Positions 36,510 to 46,179 of a DNA stretch of 64,000 bases are shown piece after piece. Origin of the DNA: an uncultured Bacilli bacterium (GTDB lineage: Bacteria > Bacillota_I > Bacilli_A > RF39 > UBA660); assembly GCA_934148015.1 (NCBI GenBank), contig CAKPCU010000001.1, positions 1 through 64,000 on the forward strand, written 5' to 3'. The position numbers and the translations under genes are program-made. Every line of letters starts with the position of its first letter. The first letter of the stretch is position 1. The notes below the pieces were generated by a model. It was not told where the DNA came from, did no database searches, and saw only the letters and a list, made by a program, of their open reading frames with translations.

Positions 36510-37463
36510 TTAAATCTTTTTAATGTATTTTTCTTTTTTATAAAAAGGTTGTTTTCCATAAGTTTCATCATCTGTAAATATAATATTACTAGTATAATAT
36601 GGAAACAAAAAGTTAAATAGTTGCATTTTACCAGTACATTCTTGAAAAGTTGTTAATGGTCCATTTACTAATAATTTATCATCCTTTTTCAATAAAGTAT
36701 TTCTTTCATTTGATGGAAATAAATCCTTATTAGGTGCTATTAAACCTTTATTTGATTTCCATAGTTCATATAATATAGGTGGAACACACCCATTATGCAT
36801 GTGACCAGATATAATATAATCAAAGTCTTTTAATGATTTTTTGAATTCATCTTCTGTCAAATATATAGGAGAATGTGACATAAATATATTTAGTTTATTA
36901 TCAGAAATCTTTTCTTCGTCTATTAATCTATTTATTTCTTCTAATTTTAATTTTTTATCTTCTGGCACATTTCTAAATATAGACTTTTTATCATAAGGAC
37001 AGTACGATTTCAATGACTGTGTATATCCTAAAATGCATATGTCCTCATCTTCATATTTTAAATTATCTAGCAAATAAACATTATCAATATTACTTATCTC
37101 ATCAAAAAAATCTTTATTATAGTAATATTTCCAGCTAAATTTCCCATTTTTATCATAAACTTTTTTAGTATAATCATGACTTCCTAAAGATATTATTACT
37201 TTATTTATTTGACTTAGTTCTTTAATCCAGGTTACTAATCTTTTTCTTTCATTTTGATTCAAAATCATATCAACCGAATCAATTATATCGCCAGGTATTA
37301 AAATATAATCCGGATATACTTTTACTAAATATTTCATTATATAATTCAACTTATCATCGCTAACTTTGTAGCTGAAATGTAAATCACTAATAATGGGCAT
37401 TTTTTTTGTTTTTTTAATTTTAGAATTATACAATTTGTAATTAGTCTCGTGGATCATTTTCAT
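36510..37463 (-). CDS. calcineurin-like metallophosphoesterase
   Basis: 317 residues. The metal-binding motifs are in order: ISDLHFS (D-x-H), IPGDIID (GD), LGSHDY (GNHD motif with Ser for Asn), MSHSP (H) and ISGHMHNG (GHxH). It is a cytosolic two-metal phosphohydrolase; substrate cannot be predicted. The last 60 residues extend past the catalytic core. Ribosome binding site AAGGAA. The GSHD variant is tolerated in some family members but may alter activity. Confidence 0.9.
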   Translation of the reverse strand: MKMIHETNYKLYNSKIKKTKKMPIISDLHFSYKVSDDKLNYIMKYLVKVYPDYILIPGDIIDSVDMILNQNERKRLVTWIKELSQINKVIISLGSHDYTKKVYDKNGKFSWKYYYNKDFFDEISNIDNVYLLDNLKYEDEDICILGYTQSLKSYCPYDKKSIFRNVPEDKKLKLEEINRLIDEEKISDNKLNIFMSHSPIYLTEDEFKKSLKDFDYIISGHMHNGCVPPILYELWKSNKGLIAPNKDLFPSNERNTLLKKDDKLLVNGPLTTFQECTGKMQLFNFLFPYYTSNIIFTDDETYGKQPFYKKEKYIKKI

Positions 37464-37531
37464 ATAAATTCCTTCTTTCGGCCGTATATGCTAACACATT
37501 TTAATTAAAAAATCAATTTTTACCTTAAACG

Positions 37532-38056
37532 TTATTTTTCATCCATTATAAACTTTTTAATTCTATCAAACAAAACTTTATCATTAAATTTCTTATAATT
37601 ATATGAAATGATTATTTCATTTTCTTTATTTGATATATAAATTCCAAAATCTGACTTTATTTTAAAAGCATATTTTATATATTTCCTTCTATTATAAAAG
37701 GTTTGATTCCAATTAATATTATTATCATCTAACAATACAGAAAATTCTAATTCATTTTCTTTTATATCATCTAACAAACTTACATCTTTTTTAGAAAATA
37801 AGATAATAAGGTCAACGTTTTCATCACTTTTATCACTTGGAGAAATTAAGTGTTTTATGTTTTTTTTCTTTATCTTTTTAAACAAATCATCTTCTTTATT
37901 TAATCTAATATCTAATAAAAATGTATCTTTCATAAATGTACTAACTAATTTTTTAATTAAGTTTTTATCTATTTTTATATTATCAATCATAAAAATATGA
38001 GCTTTCTTAAAAATATTGTGATAATGAAATAATTTTGTTTTTGTTAGTTTTTTCAT
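37532..38056 (-). CDS. hypothetical protein
   Basis: About 174 residues from the ATG at 38056, after GAGGTG. Lys-rich, no membrane segment and no recognised domain. A central NVDLIILFSKKDVSLL strand-like element and a C-terminal FDRIKKFIMDEK helix are visible. It lies between the M23 hydrolase terminator and the metallophosphoesterase, 68 bp upstream of the latter. Function unknown. Confidence 0.55.
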   Translation of the reverse strand: MKKLTKTKLFHYHNIFKKAHIFMIDNIKIDKNLIKKLVSTFMKDTFLLDIRLNKEDDLFKKIKKKNIKHLISPSDKSDENVDLIILFSKKDVSLLDDIKENELEFSVLLDDNNINWNQTFYNRRKYIKYAFKIKSDFGIYISNKENEIIISYNYKKFNDKVLFDRIKKFIMDEK

Positions 38057-38096
38057 ATCTTTCACCTCAAAACTTATTAGGTTAAAACTATTTTAA

Positions 38097-38126
38097 AAGC
38101 GATATTTCTAAATAGAGATATCGCTT
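38097..38126 (-). terminator. terminator of the ftsE-ftsX-M23 operon
   Basis: On the minus strand AAGCGATATC and ATATCGCTTTT pair around an 11-nt loop with a short T-run. It starts about 10 bp after the M23 hydrolase stop. Confidence 0.8.
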
Positions 38127-38135
38127 ATGTACTAA

Positions 38136-39317
38136 TTATCTATTTGAATAACTTCTTCCTTTTGGAGGGAATACAATAACTTCTCTTGGATCAAATGAAT
38201 GTCCAACAAAGCCTGAAGAACCATAGTAATCATAATAGTCACTATACCATTTTCCTCTTGCTAAACCAAGATGTAGGTGAGGTCCTGTAGAATTACCTGT
38301 ACTACCAGATTTTGCTATTACTGTATCTTTTGTAACTACTGCTCCAACACTCGTATTAAATGATGAAAGGTGTGCATAATACGATGTATAATATTTACCA
38401 TTTATTTGGTGATGTATTATTATTTGGTTTCCACCGCCTTTTGATGAACTAATTACTTTAGCAACACGTCCTGTTGCAACAGCATAAACACTAGTTCCTG
38501 TTGGTACAGATATATCTATTGCAGCATGATTATTTGCTCTTCCATATAAAGTTCTCCATCCATAATTACTAGATATTCTACCACTTACAGTTGGCCTATA
38601 AAAAGTCGTGCCAGATGGTAAATACTTACCACTATAAATTCTATTTAAACAAGTTGTTTGTGTTTCATTAGACTTACAACCCATTTTCTTTAAACTAGAT
38701 ATAGTTTTCTGCATTTCCTTTATTGACTCACTAAGTGAATGTCCTGCATCATCTAATTCAGATTTAGTTACGTTAAGAGATGCAACTTGATCATTTAAAT
38801 CTTTATTTAATTTTGCAAGTTCTGTCTTTTTATTATCTAAATCTATTTTAATTTGTTCATTTTGTTTTATCATATCATTCATTTCTGATATCCTTTTTTT
38901 GTTATGAGTAGTAATTTGTTCAGTAATTGATAACCTATAAATAAGATCTGTTATACTTTCAGCTCCCATAACATATTCAAGCATAGAAGTGCCAGATGAT
39001 GATACCTGATAATATCTCATTAAGTCTTGTATCTCAATGTTCTTCTTTTTTATATCTTCTTCTAATTTTTTACTTTCTTCTGTTTTTGAAGTTATTTCAT
39101 TATTTATTTTTTCTACTTCACTATATATTGAATTTATTTTTTGCTTTCTAGCTGTTATTTCACTTTCTGTTTGGTTTTTCTTTGCATTATTGCTCTCTAA
39201 TTCTTTTTGTGTTTTATTTAACTCTGTCTCCCACTGTGCTATAGTTTTCTCTTTTGCATTAACTATAGTAATAGGTACTAATAATAGTAAAAATAATGTT
39301 AATATCTTTTTCATCAT
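38136..39317 (-). CDS. secreted coiled-coil M23 peptidoglycan hydrolase (PcsB/EnvC-like)
   Basis: 393 residues: signal peptide (LTLFLLLLVPITIVNA), a long coiled-coil region (about 25-215), then an M23/LytM domain with metal ligands in NNHAAIDIS (H-x3-D), the YYAHLSSF segment and GPHLHLGL (HxH). It overlaps ftsX by 4 bp, the FtsEX-PcsB arrangement in which the ATPase-permease pair activates the hydrolase through its coiled coil during septal splitting. The ligands look intact, so it is probably an active endopeptidase. Confidence 0.92.
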   Translation of the reverse strand: MMKKILTLFLLLLVPITIVNAKEKTIAQWETELNKTQKELESNNAKKNQTESEITARKQKINSIYSEVEKINNEITSKTEESKKLEEDIKKKNIEIQDLMRYYQVSSSGTSMLEYVMGAESITDLIYRLSITEQITTHNKKRISEMNDMIKQNEQIKIDLDNKKTELAKLNKDLNDQVASLNVTKSELDDAGHSLSESIKEMQKTISSLKKMGCKSNETQTTCLNRIYSGKYLPSGTTFYRPTVSGRISSNYGWRTLYGRANNHAAIDISVPTGTSVYAVATGRVAKVISSSKGGGNQIIIHHQINGKYYTSYYAHLSSFNTSVGAVVTKDTVIAKSGSTGNSTGPHLHLGLARGKWYSDYYDYYGSSGFVGHSFDPREVIVFPPKGRSYSNR

Positions 39318-40213
39318 ATTTTTAAATATTTCCTTACTGCTTTATAACTACCAAACATACCTATTATTATTCCAAGGCCCATTAATATTAATGCTATATA
39401 ATACATAAATGGCTCTGATGGAACTAACTTAAAGAATGGTGAGAATAATTGTCCATTAAAATGTTTATATAAAACAGAATATCCATATATTGTTACTAGG
39501 ACTGGTATAACAGAACCTAAAAATCCTAAACATAAACCTTCTATTACAAATGGTTGTTTAATAGACATATTAGATGCTCCAACAAGTCTCATTATTTCTA
39601 TTTCTCTTTTTCTTGAGAATATAGTTATCTTAATAGTATTATTTATTAAGAATAATGTTACTAAAAGTAATGCAATCATTGCTACTATCATAGCTTTTTC
39701 TATGAATTTAAATACTGTCATTAAAGACTCTACCATACCTTGTAAATAATTTATTTTTTCTATAGAATCTAAACTTTCTATTTTTTTAGCTGTCTTTGTA
39801 ATTTGATCAGTATTTTTTACTTTTATTAAAAAAGTATTATATAAAGGATTAGTATCATCTGACCAACTATCTATTATACCTGCTAAATCTGATGATGTAT
39901 CCTTCATTTCATTTGCAACTTCTTTTTTAGTTTGATAAGTTACACTTTCTATATTATCATAAGATTCTATCTCTTTTTTTATCTTTTTTATATCTTCATC
40001 TTTTGTATCTAACTTAATAAATGCAACAATCGTAAAGTCTTCTCTAATAAGTTTAGTCATATTTTCAACATTACTAGATGCTATAAGTGCAATTGATATT
40101 ATAAGAAGAGTAATTGTTATACATGATATTGATGCTATAGATAAACTAAGGTTTCTTCCAACGCTTTTAAATCCATCTCTTACATTTCTTCCAAAAATCC
40201 TAAACGCCTTCAT
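39314..40213 (-). CDS. ftsX: cell-division protein FtsX
   Basis: About 299 residues from the ATG at 40213 (MKAFRIFGRNVRDGF), overlapping the ftsE end. One N-terminal membrane helix, an extracytoplasmic domain (about 55-165) and three C-terminal helices, with SRKREIEIMRLVGAS, the FtsX/MacB signature. It transmits ATP hydrolysis by FtsE across the membrane to the coiled-coil hydrolase encoded next. Confidence 0.96.
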   Translation of the reverse strand: MKAFRIFGRNVRDGFKSVGRNLSLSIASISCITITLLIISIALIASSNVENMTKLIREDFTIVAFIKLDTKDEDIKKIKKEIESYDNIESVTYQTKKEVANEMKDTSSDLAGIIDSWSDDTNPLYNTFLIKVKNTDQITKTAKKIESLDSIEKINYLQGMVESLMTVFKFIEKAMIVAMIALLLVTLFLINNTIKITIFSRKREIEIMRLVGASNMSIKQPFVIEGLCLGFLGSVIPVLVTIYGYSVLYKHFNGQLFSPFFKLVPSEPFMYYIALILMGLGIIIGMFGSYKAVRKYLKI

Positions 40214-40898
40214 AATTACTATAACTTCCCTTCTCATAATCTTTTATTATCTTTCCTTTATCAAGTAAGATAACTCTTTTCTTCATCTTATCTACCATTT
40301 CTCTATCATGTGTTGCCATAACAATAGTAGTTCCCATATCATTAATCTTTTCTATTACCTTCATTATTTCTAAACTAGTATCTGGATCTAGATTACCTGT
40401 TGGTTCATCACAAATTAACAATTTTGGTGAATTTACTATAGCCCTTGCTATTGCAACTCTTTGTTGTTCTCCACCAGACATTTGATCTGGATAACTCTTT
40501 GTTTTAGCTTTTAGTCCAACTAAATCAAGTGCCTTTAAAACTTTTCTTCTTATCTCATTATTAGGCAATCCATACATTTCAAGTGCAAATGCTACGTTTT
40601 CATACGCTGTTAATTTAGGTAATAATTTATAATCTTGGAAAACTATACCTATCTTTCTTCTTAATTTATATACTTTATTATTTTTAATTTTAGCAACATT
40701 TATACCACCTACATATATTTCTCCATATGATGGTTTTTCTTGTCTATAAAGCATTTTAATAAGTGTTGATTTACCTGATGCCGTCGCACCTATTACAAAT
40801 ACAAATTCACCTTTTTTAATATCTAAATCAATATTATATAAAGCATTAACTCCATTCTTATACGTTTTTTCTACATTTTTAAACTTAATAAATTCCAT
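40200..40898 (-). CDS. ftsE: cell-division ATP-binding protein FtsE
   Basis: 232 residues. Walker A GATASGKSTLIK, Q-loop VFQDYKLLP, ABC signature MSGGEQQRVAIARA, Walker B LLICDEPTGNLD, H-loop ATHD. The VFQDYKLL segment is characteristic of FtsE. It forms the FtsEX complex that controls septal peptidoglycan hydrolysis. The ATG overlaps the YitT-family gene by 14 bp. Confidence 0.97.
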   Translation of the reverse strand: MEFIKFKNVEKTYKNGVNALYNIDLDIKKGEFVFVIGATASGKSTLIKMLYRQEKPSYGEIYVGGINVAKIKNNKVYKLRRKIGIVFQDYKLLPKLTAYENVAFALEMYGLPNNEIRRKVLKALDLVGLKAKTKSYPDQMSGGEQQRVAIARAIVNSPKLLICDEPTGNLDPDTSLEIMKVIEKINDMGTTIVMATHDREMVDKMKKRVILLDKGKIIKDYEKGSYSNYEGV

Positions 40899-41805
40899 CT
40901 GTTATCACTTCCCTTTTACTTCCATATATTCCATAAGATTGGTATGCATCTACTACTAAAATAACTGCTTTAGGATCAATTTCAGAAATACCTTCACTAA
41001 CCTTAAAATAATCACCAGTAGGCACAACACACATAATCATTTCTGTTTTTTTATAGGTATATCCTCCTCTTGTTTCTAAAAGAGTGATACCTAAATTCAA
41101 TTCATTTAAAAGATAATCACAAATTCTATCTTTTTCTGTAGTTGTTATATAAACAGCTTTATTGCTAGATATACCTAAAACTACTTTATCTACCATTATA
41201 TTAATTATGTATAATACAATTATAGCATATAAAACTCTTGTCCATCCAAGGAAAAAACCACCAATTAACACTATTATTCCATCTACTATTAACATTGATG
41301 TACCTATTGATACTTTAAAGTATTTAGATATCATTTGTTTTAAAATATCTGTTCCACCTGTAGTAAATCCTGTTTTAAAAACAATACCTGATGAAAAACC
41401 AACCACTGCTCCTCCTATTATTGATATTAAAAGTAGGTTATCATTTTGAAGAACAATATAATCTGATACATTTTTAGTTAAATCAATAAATAAAGGAAAT
41501 AAAAGTGAACCAACAAGTGAATTTATAGTAGCCTTTTTTCCTAAAGTAAAATAGCTTAATATAAGCAATAGTATATTTGCAACTAATATAAATATAGATG
41601 GGTTAAAATAGTCTTTTAAAAGTATTGAAACACCACTTGCACCACCATATATAATGTTATTTTTATAAAAGAATAAGTTATATGCTACTGAATATATAAA
41701 AATTGCAAATGTTAATAAAAGGTATCTTTTAATTAAATGTGAATTTTCTACTTTAGATAGTATGTTTTCACTTTTTCTAAATCTCAATCTTCTAAATAAA
41801 CGCAT
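40885..41805 (-). CDS. YitT-family membrane protein (DUF161/DUF2179)
   Basis: About 306 residues from the ATG at 41805 (AAGGAAGTG ribosome binding site). Five to six membrane helices carry the YitT motifs YGGASGVSILL and FKTGFTTGGTDIL. A C-terminal DUF2179 domain (about 225-300: KAVYITTTEKDRICDYLLNEL, MIMCVVPTGDYFKV) follows. Proposed roles for this family include transport or sensing, unproven. It lies 1 bp after prfB and overlaps ftsE, so prfB-yitT-ftsE-ftsX-M23 form one unit. Confidence 0.9.
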   Translation of the reverse strand: MRLFRRLRFRKSENILSKVENSHLIKRYLLLTFAIFIYSVAYNLFFYKNNIIYGGASGVSILLKDYFNPSIFILVANILLLILSYFTLGKKATINSLVGSLLFPLFIDLTKNVSDYIVLQNDNLLLISIIGGAVVGFSSGIVFKTGFTTGGTDILKQMISKYFKVSIGTSMLIVDGIIVLIGGFFLGWTRVLYAIIVLYIINIMVDKVVLGISSNKAVYITTTEKDRICDYLLNELNLGITLLETRGGYTYKKTEMIMCVVPTGDYFKVSEGISEIDPKAVILVVDAYQSYGIYGSKREVITDGIY

Positions 41806-41806
41806 T

Positions 41807-42899
41807 TTAATCACTTCCTTTTAAATTACTTTCTATAAATTCATCTATTTGTCCATCTAATACTTTATTTACATTAGATGTTTCATAGTTTGTTCTATGA
41901 TCTTTTACTAAACTGTATGGATGAAGCACATAACTTCTTATTTGTGAACCAAATTCTATTCCACTATGGTCACTTTTCATTGAGTCTATCTTATCTTTTC
42001 TAGACTTTAACTCTAGTTGATATAATTTACTTTTTAATACCTTAATAGCTGTTTCTTTATTTTTTATCTGACTTCTTTCATTTTGACAAGTTACAACTAT
42101 GCCTGTTGGGATGTGTGTTACTCTAACTGCTGAATCAGTTGTATTAACTCCTTGACCTCCAGCTCCGCTACTTCTATATACATCAATTCTAATATCACTA
42201 TCTTTAATGTCTACTTTGACATTTTCATCGAATTCAGGTATTACATCAACTGCTGCAAAGGAAGTATGTCTTCTATTGTTTGAATCAAAAGGTGATAATC
42301 TAACTAATCTATGTACTCCTTTTTCATTTTTTAAATAGCCATAGGCAAAAGCCCCCTTTACTATGTATACAATACTTTTTATTCCAGTTTCTTCTCCAGC
42401 TTGTTCATCTATTACTTCATATGTATATTTTCTATTATTAAAATACTTAGTGTACATTCTAGATAACATTAAAGTCCAGTCACAGCTTTCAGTACCACCC
42501 GCCCCGGCGTGTATTTCAAAAATAGCTGCATTATTATCAAATTCTCCTGATAAATATGTTAAAATTTCTTCTTTCTCTAACATATCTTTTGTTTTATTAT
42601 ACATATCATTAAATTCATCTAATAAGCCAGCATCAATATCACTTTCATCAAATTCAAATGCTTGATTTAATGTTTCTATATTCTCTTTAATTTTAAATAT
42701 AGGATTTATAATTTCTTTTAGTGAACTAACCTCTTTGGTTAACTTTTCTGCCTCTTTTGGATCATTCCATATAGTAGAATCTAAAAGCTTTTCATTACAA
42801 ATATCTAACTTTTTAACTTTATTATCTACATCAAAGTGACCTCCATAATTTATTAAATTTATCTTTTATATTTTCTATATCTTTATTTGTAAATTGCAT
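41807..42899 (-). CDS. prfB: peptide chain release factor 2, with programmed +1 frameshift
   Basis: The ATG at 42899 opens 22 codons ending ...LWRSL and a TGA at 42831-42833. The slippery CTT TGA is preceded 3 nt upstream by a GGAGG Shine-Dalgarno-like stimulator. A +1 shift enters the long frame (DVDNKVKKLD...) to 41807, giving 363 residues. The GGQ motif (SSGAGGQGVN) and the SPF anticodon motif (SPFDSNNRR) are present. It terminates at UGA and UAA. The UGA-dependent frameshift confirms that UGA is a stop codon in this organism. Confidence 0.97.
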
Positions 42900-42958
42900 A
42901 TAATCACCTATTATCAATTATAGCACATAAATCTAATTATTAAAATGGTAATCATCTA

Positions 42959-43723
42959 TTATGATCTTTTTACTGTAAATATATATACTGTATTATTTAA
43001 AATAATCTTATTATCTGGATTTATAGTGTTATAATTATAAAAATATTTGTTATTAATAGTAGTATCATTTATTACTTCATAAACATAAAATCCTTCTTTC
43101 AATAAAAAATCATCTATTTTATCATTCAAATACGCATCCTTATCATAATTAAATAATACAGAGCTTCCCTCTTTTAATACATAAGATATATTATTTAACA
43201 TAGCTTTTAAGTTTTCTTTAGATAAATTTAATAATGATACATATGTTTTTTTATTCTTATCAAACCCTTTTTTTATTAATGATTTATTTAAATTATTATT
43301 TAATACTATTCTTTTTACAAGACTGTCATCTTCATCAAATTTTTTTATTCTAATTAATTTATCTTTTATATTTTGTTTTGTATCTATTTCATAAACATTA
43401 ATTGCATTTTTGTATTTATAGCCTAACATGTCATATCCTGGATTAACATACATAAATTGTTTCGCACCTACTTTTATTTCCAGTGATAACTTCATTTCAT
43501 TTATTATTTTGGATGCTAAGAGTTTTGGAGCTAAATAAGTATTTACAATATAATCCTTTGTAAAGGAACAAAAAGACATATTATTAAGGTTTTTTAGTAT
43601 ATTTTTATACTCTTTATCATTCAACATTTTAAGCGTATAGTTATCTTTATAAATTTTAATATTACTATTTTTCATATGATAATATTTAACAAATAAATTA
43701 ATTAACGCTACATTTTTATTCAT
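42959..43723 (-). CDS. LCM/class I SAM methyltransferase-like protein
   Basis: 254 residues resembling leucine-carboxyl-methyltransferase-type SAM enzymes: an N-terminal helical part with VNTYLAPKLLASKII, then AKQFMYVNPGYDMLGYKYKN followed by NVYEIDTKQNIKDK (the acidic residue after strand 2). The usual GxGxD loop is altered to NPGYD, so SAM binding may be impaired or the protein may be a pseudo-methyltransferase. Single gene between prfB and the ABC operon. Substrate unknown. Confidence 0.65.
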   Translation of the reverse strand: MNKNVALINLFVKYYHMKNSNIKIYKDNYTLKMLNDKEYKNILKNLNNMSFCSFTKDYIVNTYLAPKLLASKIINEMKLSLEIKVGAKQFMYVNPGYDMLGYKYKNAINVYEIDTKQNIKDKLIRIKKFDEDDSLVKRIVLNNNLNKSLIKKGFDKNKKTYVSLLNLSKENLKAMLNNISYVLKEGSSVLFNYDKDAYLNDKIDDFLLKEGFYVYEVINDTTINNKYFYNYNTINPDNKIILNNTVYIFTVKRS

Positions 43724-43820
43724 TTCTTAATCACCTCTAGATACTTAATACACTAATATCAAAATAAATACAAGGCTTGAAAAAAATAGCAATTTATGGT
43801 TATATAACGTTAGATAAAAA

Positions 43821-43852
43821 GAAAAATGCGAACTAAAATTTTCGCATTTTTT
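43821..43852 (-). terminator. terminator of the GntR-ABC operon
   Basis: AAAAATGCGAA and TTCGCATTTTTTT form a near-perfect stem with a loop of about 9 nt at the end of the permease gene; it can work on both strands. Confidence 0.9.
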
Positions 43853-44640
43853 TATTCTACATTTACACCCTTTTTAAACACATTAACGCATAATATGTTA
43901 ATTAAAAATACAATGAAAACATATATAAATATACAAATTATCATAAGGCTTTTAATAATACTTGTTTTAATTAATGTATCTGTAAATATAAGCATTATAT
44001 CTTTATTAAAAATACCTATTATGTATAAAAATAACAATACTAAAACTTGACTTAAGAAGTAAATAACAAGACCATAAATTACTGATAAAGCTGTTTTATT
44101 TGTGTTTTTTCTATGACCTAATATAATTCCTAAAAAGCCTGATTGAAGACCAGATAAAATTTCTAAGAATAGTATTATTATGCAAAAGGTAATAAATGTT
44201 TTACAAGACATTCCGTATAAACCTGCAAAAGAGCTTATCATATTATATAATAAATCAAATCTTTCTTTTGTATAATATGCTATTAAAATAGAGACTAAAA
44301 TAACTATAAATGTAGTTAATAAATTTATAAAAGATAAAATAAATTTAGACTCGTATAAAACTGTTTTAGAAACAGGAAGAGTATGTGTTAAATATGATTC
44401 ATCTGCATATAAAGTTTGCTTAAATCTAATCCAATTTCTCATAAGTACGTTAATTAAGCTACTAGCTACCATAGAAAACATAGCACCTACACTTATTTGA
44501 GATAAAATACTTATTATTACTGTTTGCCTCATACTAAATAAAACTCTTGTTAGTATAGCAAATACAATCATTAAAATGTAAAATACTGATAAAAATTTAT
44601 ACATATTTTTCATATCATATTTCAATAGTTTCTTTAGCAT
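43852..44640 (-). CDS. ABC transporter permease
   Basis: 262 residues with six predicted membrane helices and no soluble domain. It starts with MLKKLLKYDMKNMYK, typical of ABC-2-type permeases in which an amphipathic leader precedes the first helix, and includes LTHTLPVSKTVLYESKF, seen in bacitracin/YtrC-like or lantibiotic-immunity-like permeases. It overlaps the ATPase gene by 7 bp. Substrate unknown. Confidence 0.85.
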   Translation of the reverse strand: MLKKLLKYDMKNMYKFLSVFYILMIVFAILTRVLFSMRQTVIISILSQISVGAMFSMVASSLINVLMRNWIRFKQTLYADESYLTHTLPVSKTVLYESKFILSFINLLTTFIVILVSILIAYYTKERFDLLYNMISSFAGLYGMSCKTFITFCIIILFLEILSGLQSGFLGIILGHRKNTNKTALSVIYGLVIYFLSQVLVLLFLYIIGIFNKDIMLIFTDTLIKTSIIKSLMIICIFIYVFIVFLINILCVNVFKKGVNVE

Positions 44641-45329
44641 TTGAACATCCTCCTAAATATCTCATCTATAGATGCATTTTCTTTTTCTCTTAATTTATCA
44701 GTATCTTCATGTAATATTATCCTACCGTCATTTATAAATACAACTTCATCTAATATTCTTTCTATATCAGCTATTAAATGAGTAGAAATTATAATACTTG
44801 CATCATGATTAAAATTATTAAGTATAGTATCTAGTATATAATCTCTTGTAGCAGGATCTACTCCTCCTAAAGGTTCGTCTAATATATACAATAAAGCCTT
44901 TCTTGACATAACTAAAACTAACTGTACTTTTTCTTGCATTCCTTTACTCATTTTAGATAGTTTTTGATTTTCATCTAACTTTAAGTCTTTTAATAACTTT
45001 CTTGCTTTTTTACTATCAAAATTATCATAAAAATCATTAAAATAATTAATAACTTCATTTACTGTCATATTTTTATTTAAATAAGTTCTTTCTGGTAAAT
45101 AAGAAATAATTTTTTTAGTTTCTACGCCAATATCATTACCATTTACCTTAATATTTCCTTTAGTAGGTATTAGTAAGTCATTAATTAATTTTATTAAAGT
45201 TGACTTACCCGTTCCATTTTGACCTAAAAGACCAATTATTTTTCCACCTTTTAATTTTAAATTAATGTCTTTTAAAACTTCTTTATCATCATAATTTTTA
45301 TATAAATGATTAATCTCTAATAGTTCCAT
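44634..45329 (-). CDS. ABC transporter ATP-binding protein
   Basis: 231 residues: Walker A LGQNGTGKSTLIK, Q-loop YLPERTYL, signature LSKMSKGMQEKVQL (degenerate LSxGM), Walker B LLYILDEPLGGVD, H-loop STH. The KGMQ signature and lack of membrane segments match YtrB-like ATPases. It overlaps both the GntR gene (20 bp) and the permease gene (7 bp). It forms an exporter with the downstream permease. Confidence 0.93.
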   Translation of the reverse strand: MELLEINHLYKNYDDKEVLKDINLKLKGGKIIGLLGQNGTGKSTLIKLINDLLIPTKGNIKVNGNDIGVETKKIISYLPERTYLNKNMTVNEVINYFNDFYDNFDSKKARKLLKDLKLDENQKLSKMSKGMQEKVQLVLVMSRKALLYILDEPLGGVDPATRDYILDTILNNFNHDASIIISTHLIADIERILDEVVFINDGRIILHEDTDKLREKENASIDEIFRRMFKC

Positions 45330-45690
45330 CTTCTATTTTCCTTTCATATAAATAATTTATAGCTCTTGCTTTATCTATTCCAATTTTATTCATACTTTCA
45401 AAATATTTATTAGCTATTTCTTTAGCATATTCATTTTTAACTTTTTCTATTGTTTTTTTATTTTTCGTAACATATTTTCCGTTAGTTCTTTCTGTATATA
45501 TTAGTTTTAAATCTTCTAACTCGGTTAATGCTTTTTGCATTGTATTAGGATTTACCTTAAACATATTTGCGAGATCTCTAACTGATGGAAGTTTACTTCC
45601 ACACGAGAAAAAATCAGAAATAATATAAATTTTCATATAATCTAATAGCTGAATATATATTGGTATATTGTTATCAAAGTTAACATTCAT
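45310..45690 (-). CDS. YtrA-subfamily GntR transcriptional regulator
   Basis: 126 residues: a winged HTH (IPIYIQLLDYMKIYIISDFFSCGSKLPSVRDLA, then NPNTMQKALTELEDLKLIYT) and a short C-terminal helical tail without a ligand domain, as in YtrA-type GntR repressors. These control adjacent ABC exporters and respond to wall-active compounds in known cases. A perfect CTGTATTA/TAATACAG operator and a sigma-A promoter are directly upstream, so it probably autoregulates the three-gene operon. Confidence 0.9.
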   Translation of the reverse strand: MNVNFDNNIPIYIQLLDYMKIYIISDFFSCGSKLPSVRDLANMFKVNPNTMQKALTELEDLKLIYTERTNGKYVTKNKKTIEKVKNEYAKEIANKYFESMNKIGIDKARAINYLYERKIEDGTIRD

Positions 45691-45700
45691 ATTACCTCCA

Positions 45701-45722
45701 CTGTATTATTTGATTAATACAG
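45701..45722. promoter_or_regulatory. likely GntR/YtrA operator
   Basis: Perfect inverted repeat CTGTATTA-TTTGAT-TAATACAG located at the transcription start region between the -10 box and the GntR ribosome binding site (GGAGG). Confidence 0.75.
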
Positions 45723-45726
45723 TGAT

Positions 45727-45755
45727 ATTGTATTATATTTTTTTTAACTTGTCAA
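45727..45755 (-). promoter_or_regulatory. sigma-A promoter of the GntR-ABC operon
   Basis: On the minus strand TTGACA (45755-45750) and TACAAT (45732-45727) are separated by 17 bp. The operator lies immediately downstream. Confidence 0.8.
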
Positions 45756-45825
45756 TATGCTAGTACAAAATAACTACTCTTTATTAAATTTAAATTGAAG
45801 TAATAGTTTATCTAGTAATCAAACG

Positions 45826-46039
45826 ATGGATTGCGTTAAATCCATTTATAAAAAATATGAAGATTATAAAGGAGTAACATTTAACGAAATAAAAGGCTAT
45901 GTATAATGCATCTTATGTAAGATATGCTGTTACATTACTAACCGGTGATAAAGTATATATAGTATTACATGTTTATTCTAAAGATTCAAAAAGTAAAAAA
46001 GATGATGTTAAAAAAATATACGAAGTTAAAAAAAAATAA
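45826..46039 (+). pseudogene. frameshifted small gene relic
   Basis: A plus-strand frame starts at the ATG at 45826 (MDCVKSIYKKYEDYKGV), runs 26 codons to a TAA at 45904, and continues in the +1 frame from 45905 (NASYVRYAVTLLTGDKVYI...) to a stop at 46037-46039, followed by a strong terminator. The joined product would be about 70 residues. No ribosome binding site is visible. Function unknown; it looks like a short secreted or cytosolic protein that has lost its frame. Confidence 0.6.
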
Positions 46040-46086
46040 AGAAATTTAAATAAAGTAAATTTAAAAATAGTAATTAATCATTAACT

Positions 46087-46120
46087 AAAAAAGATAACGA
46101 GGTAAAACGTTATCTTTTTT
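46087..46120. terminator. bidirectional terminator
   Basis: AAAAAAGATAACG and CGTTATCTTTTTT are a perfect 13-nt inverted repeat with an 8-nt loop, between convergent units. Confidence 0.95.
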
Positions 46121-46179
46121 AGTCTGAGTAAAATATTATTAAATTATATTTTTTTATTTAATCAAGCTCTTTTTCTTTT

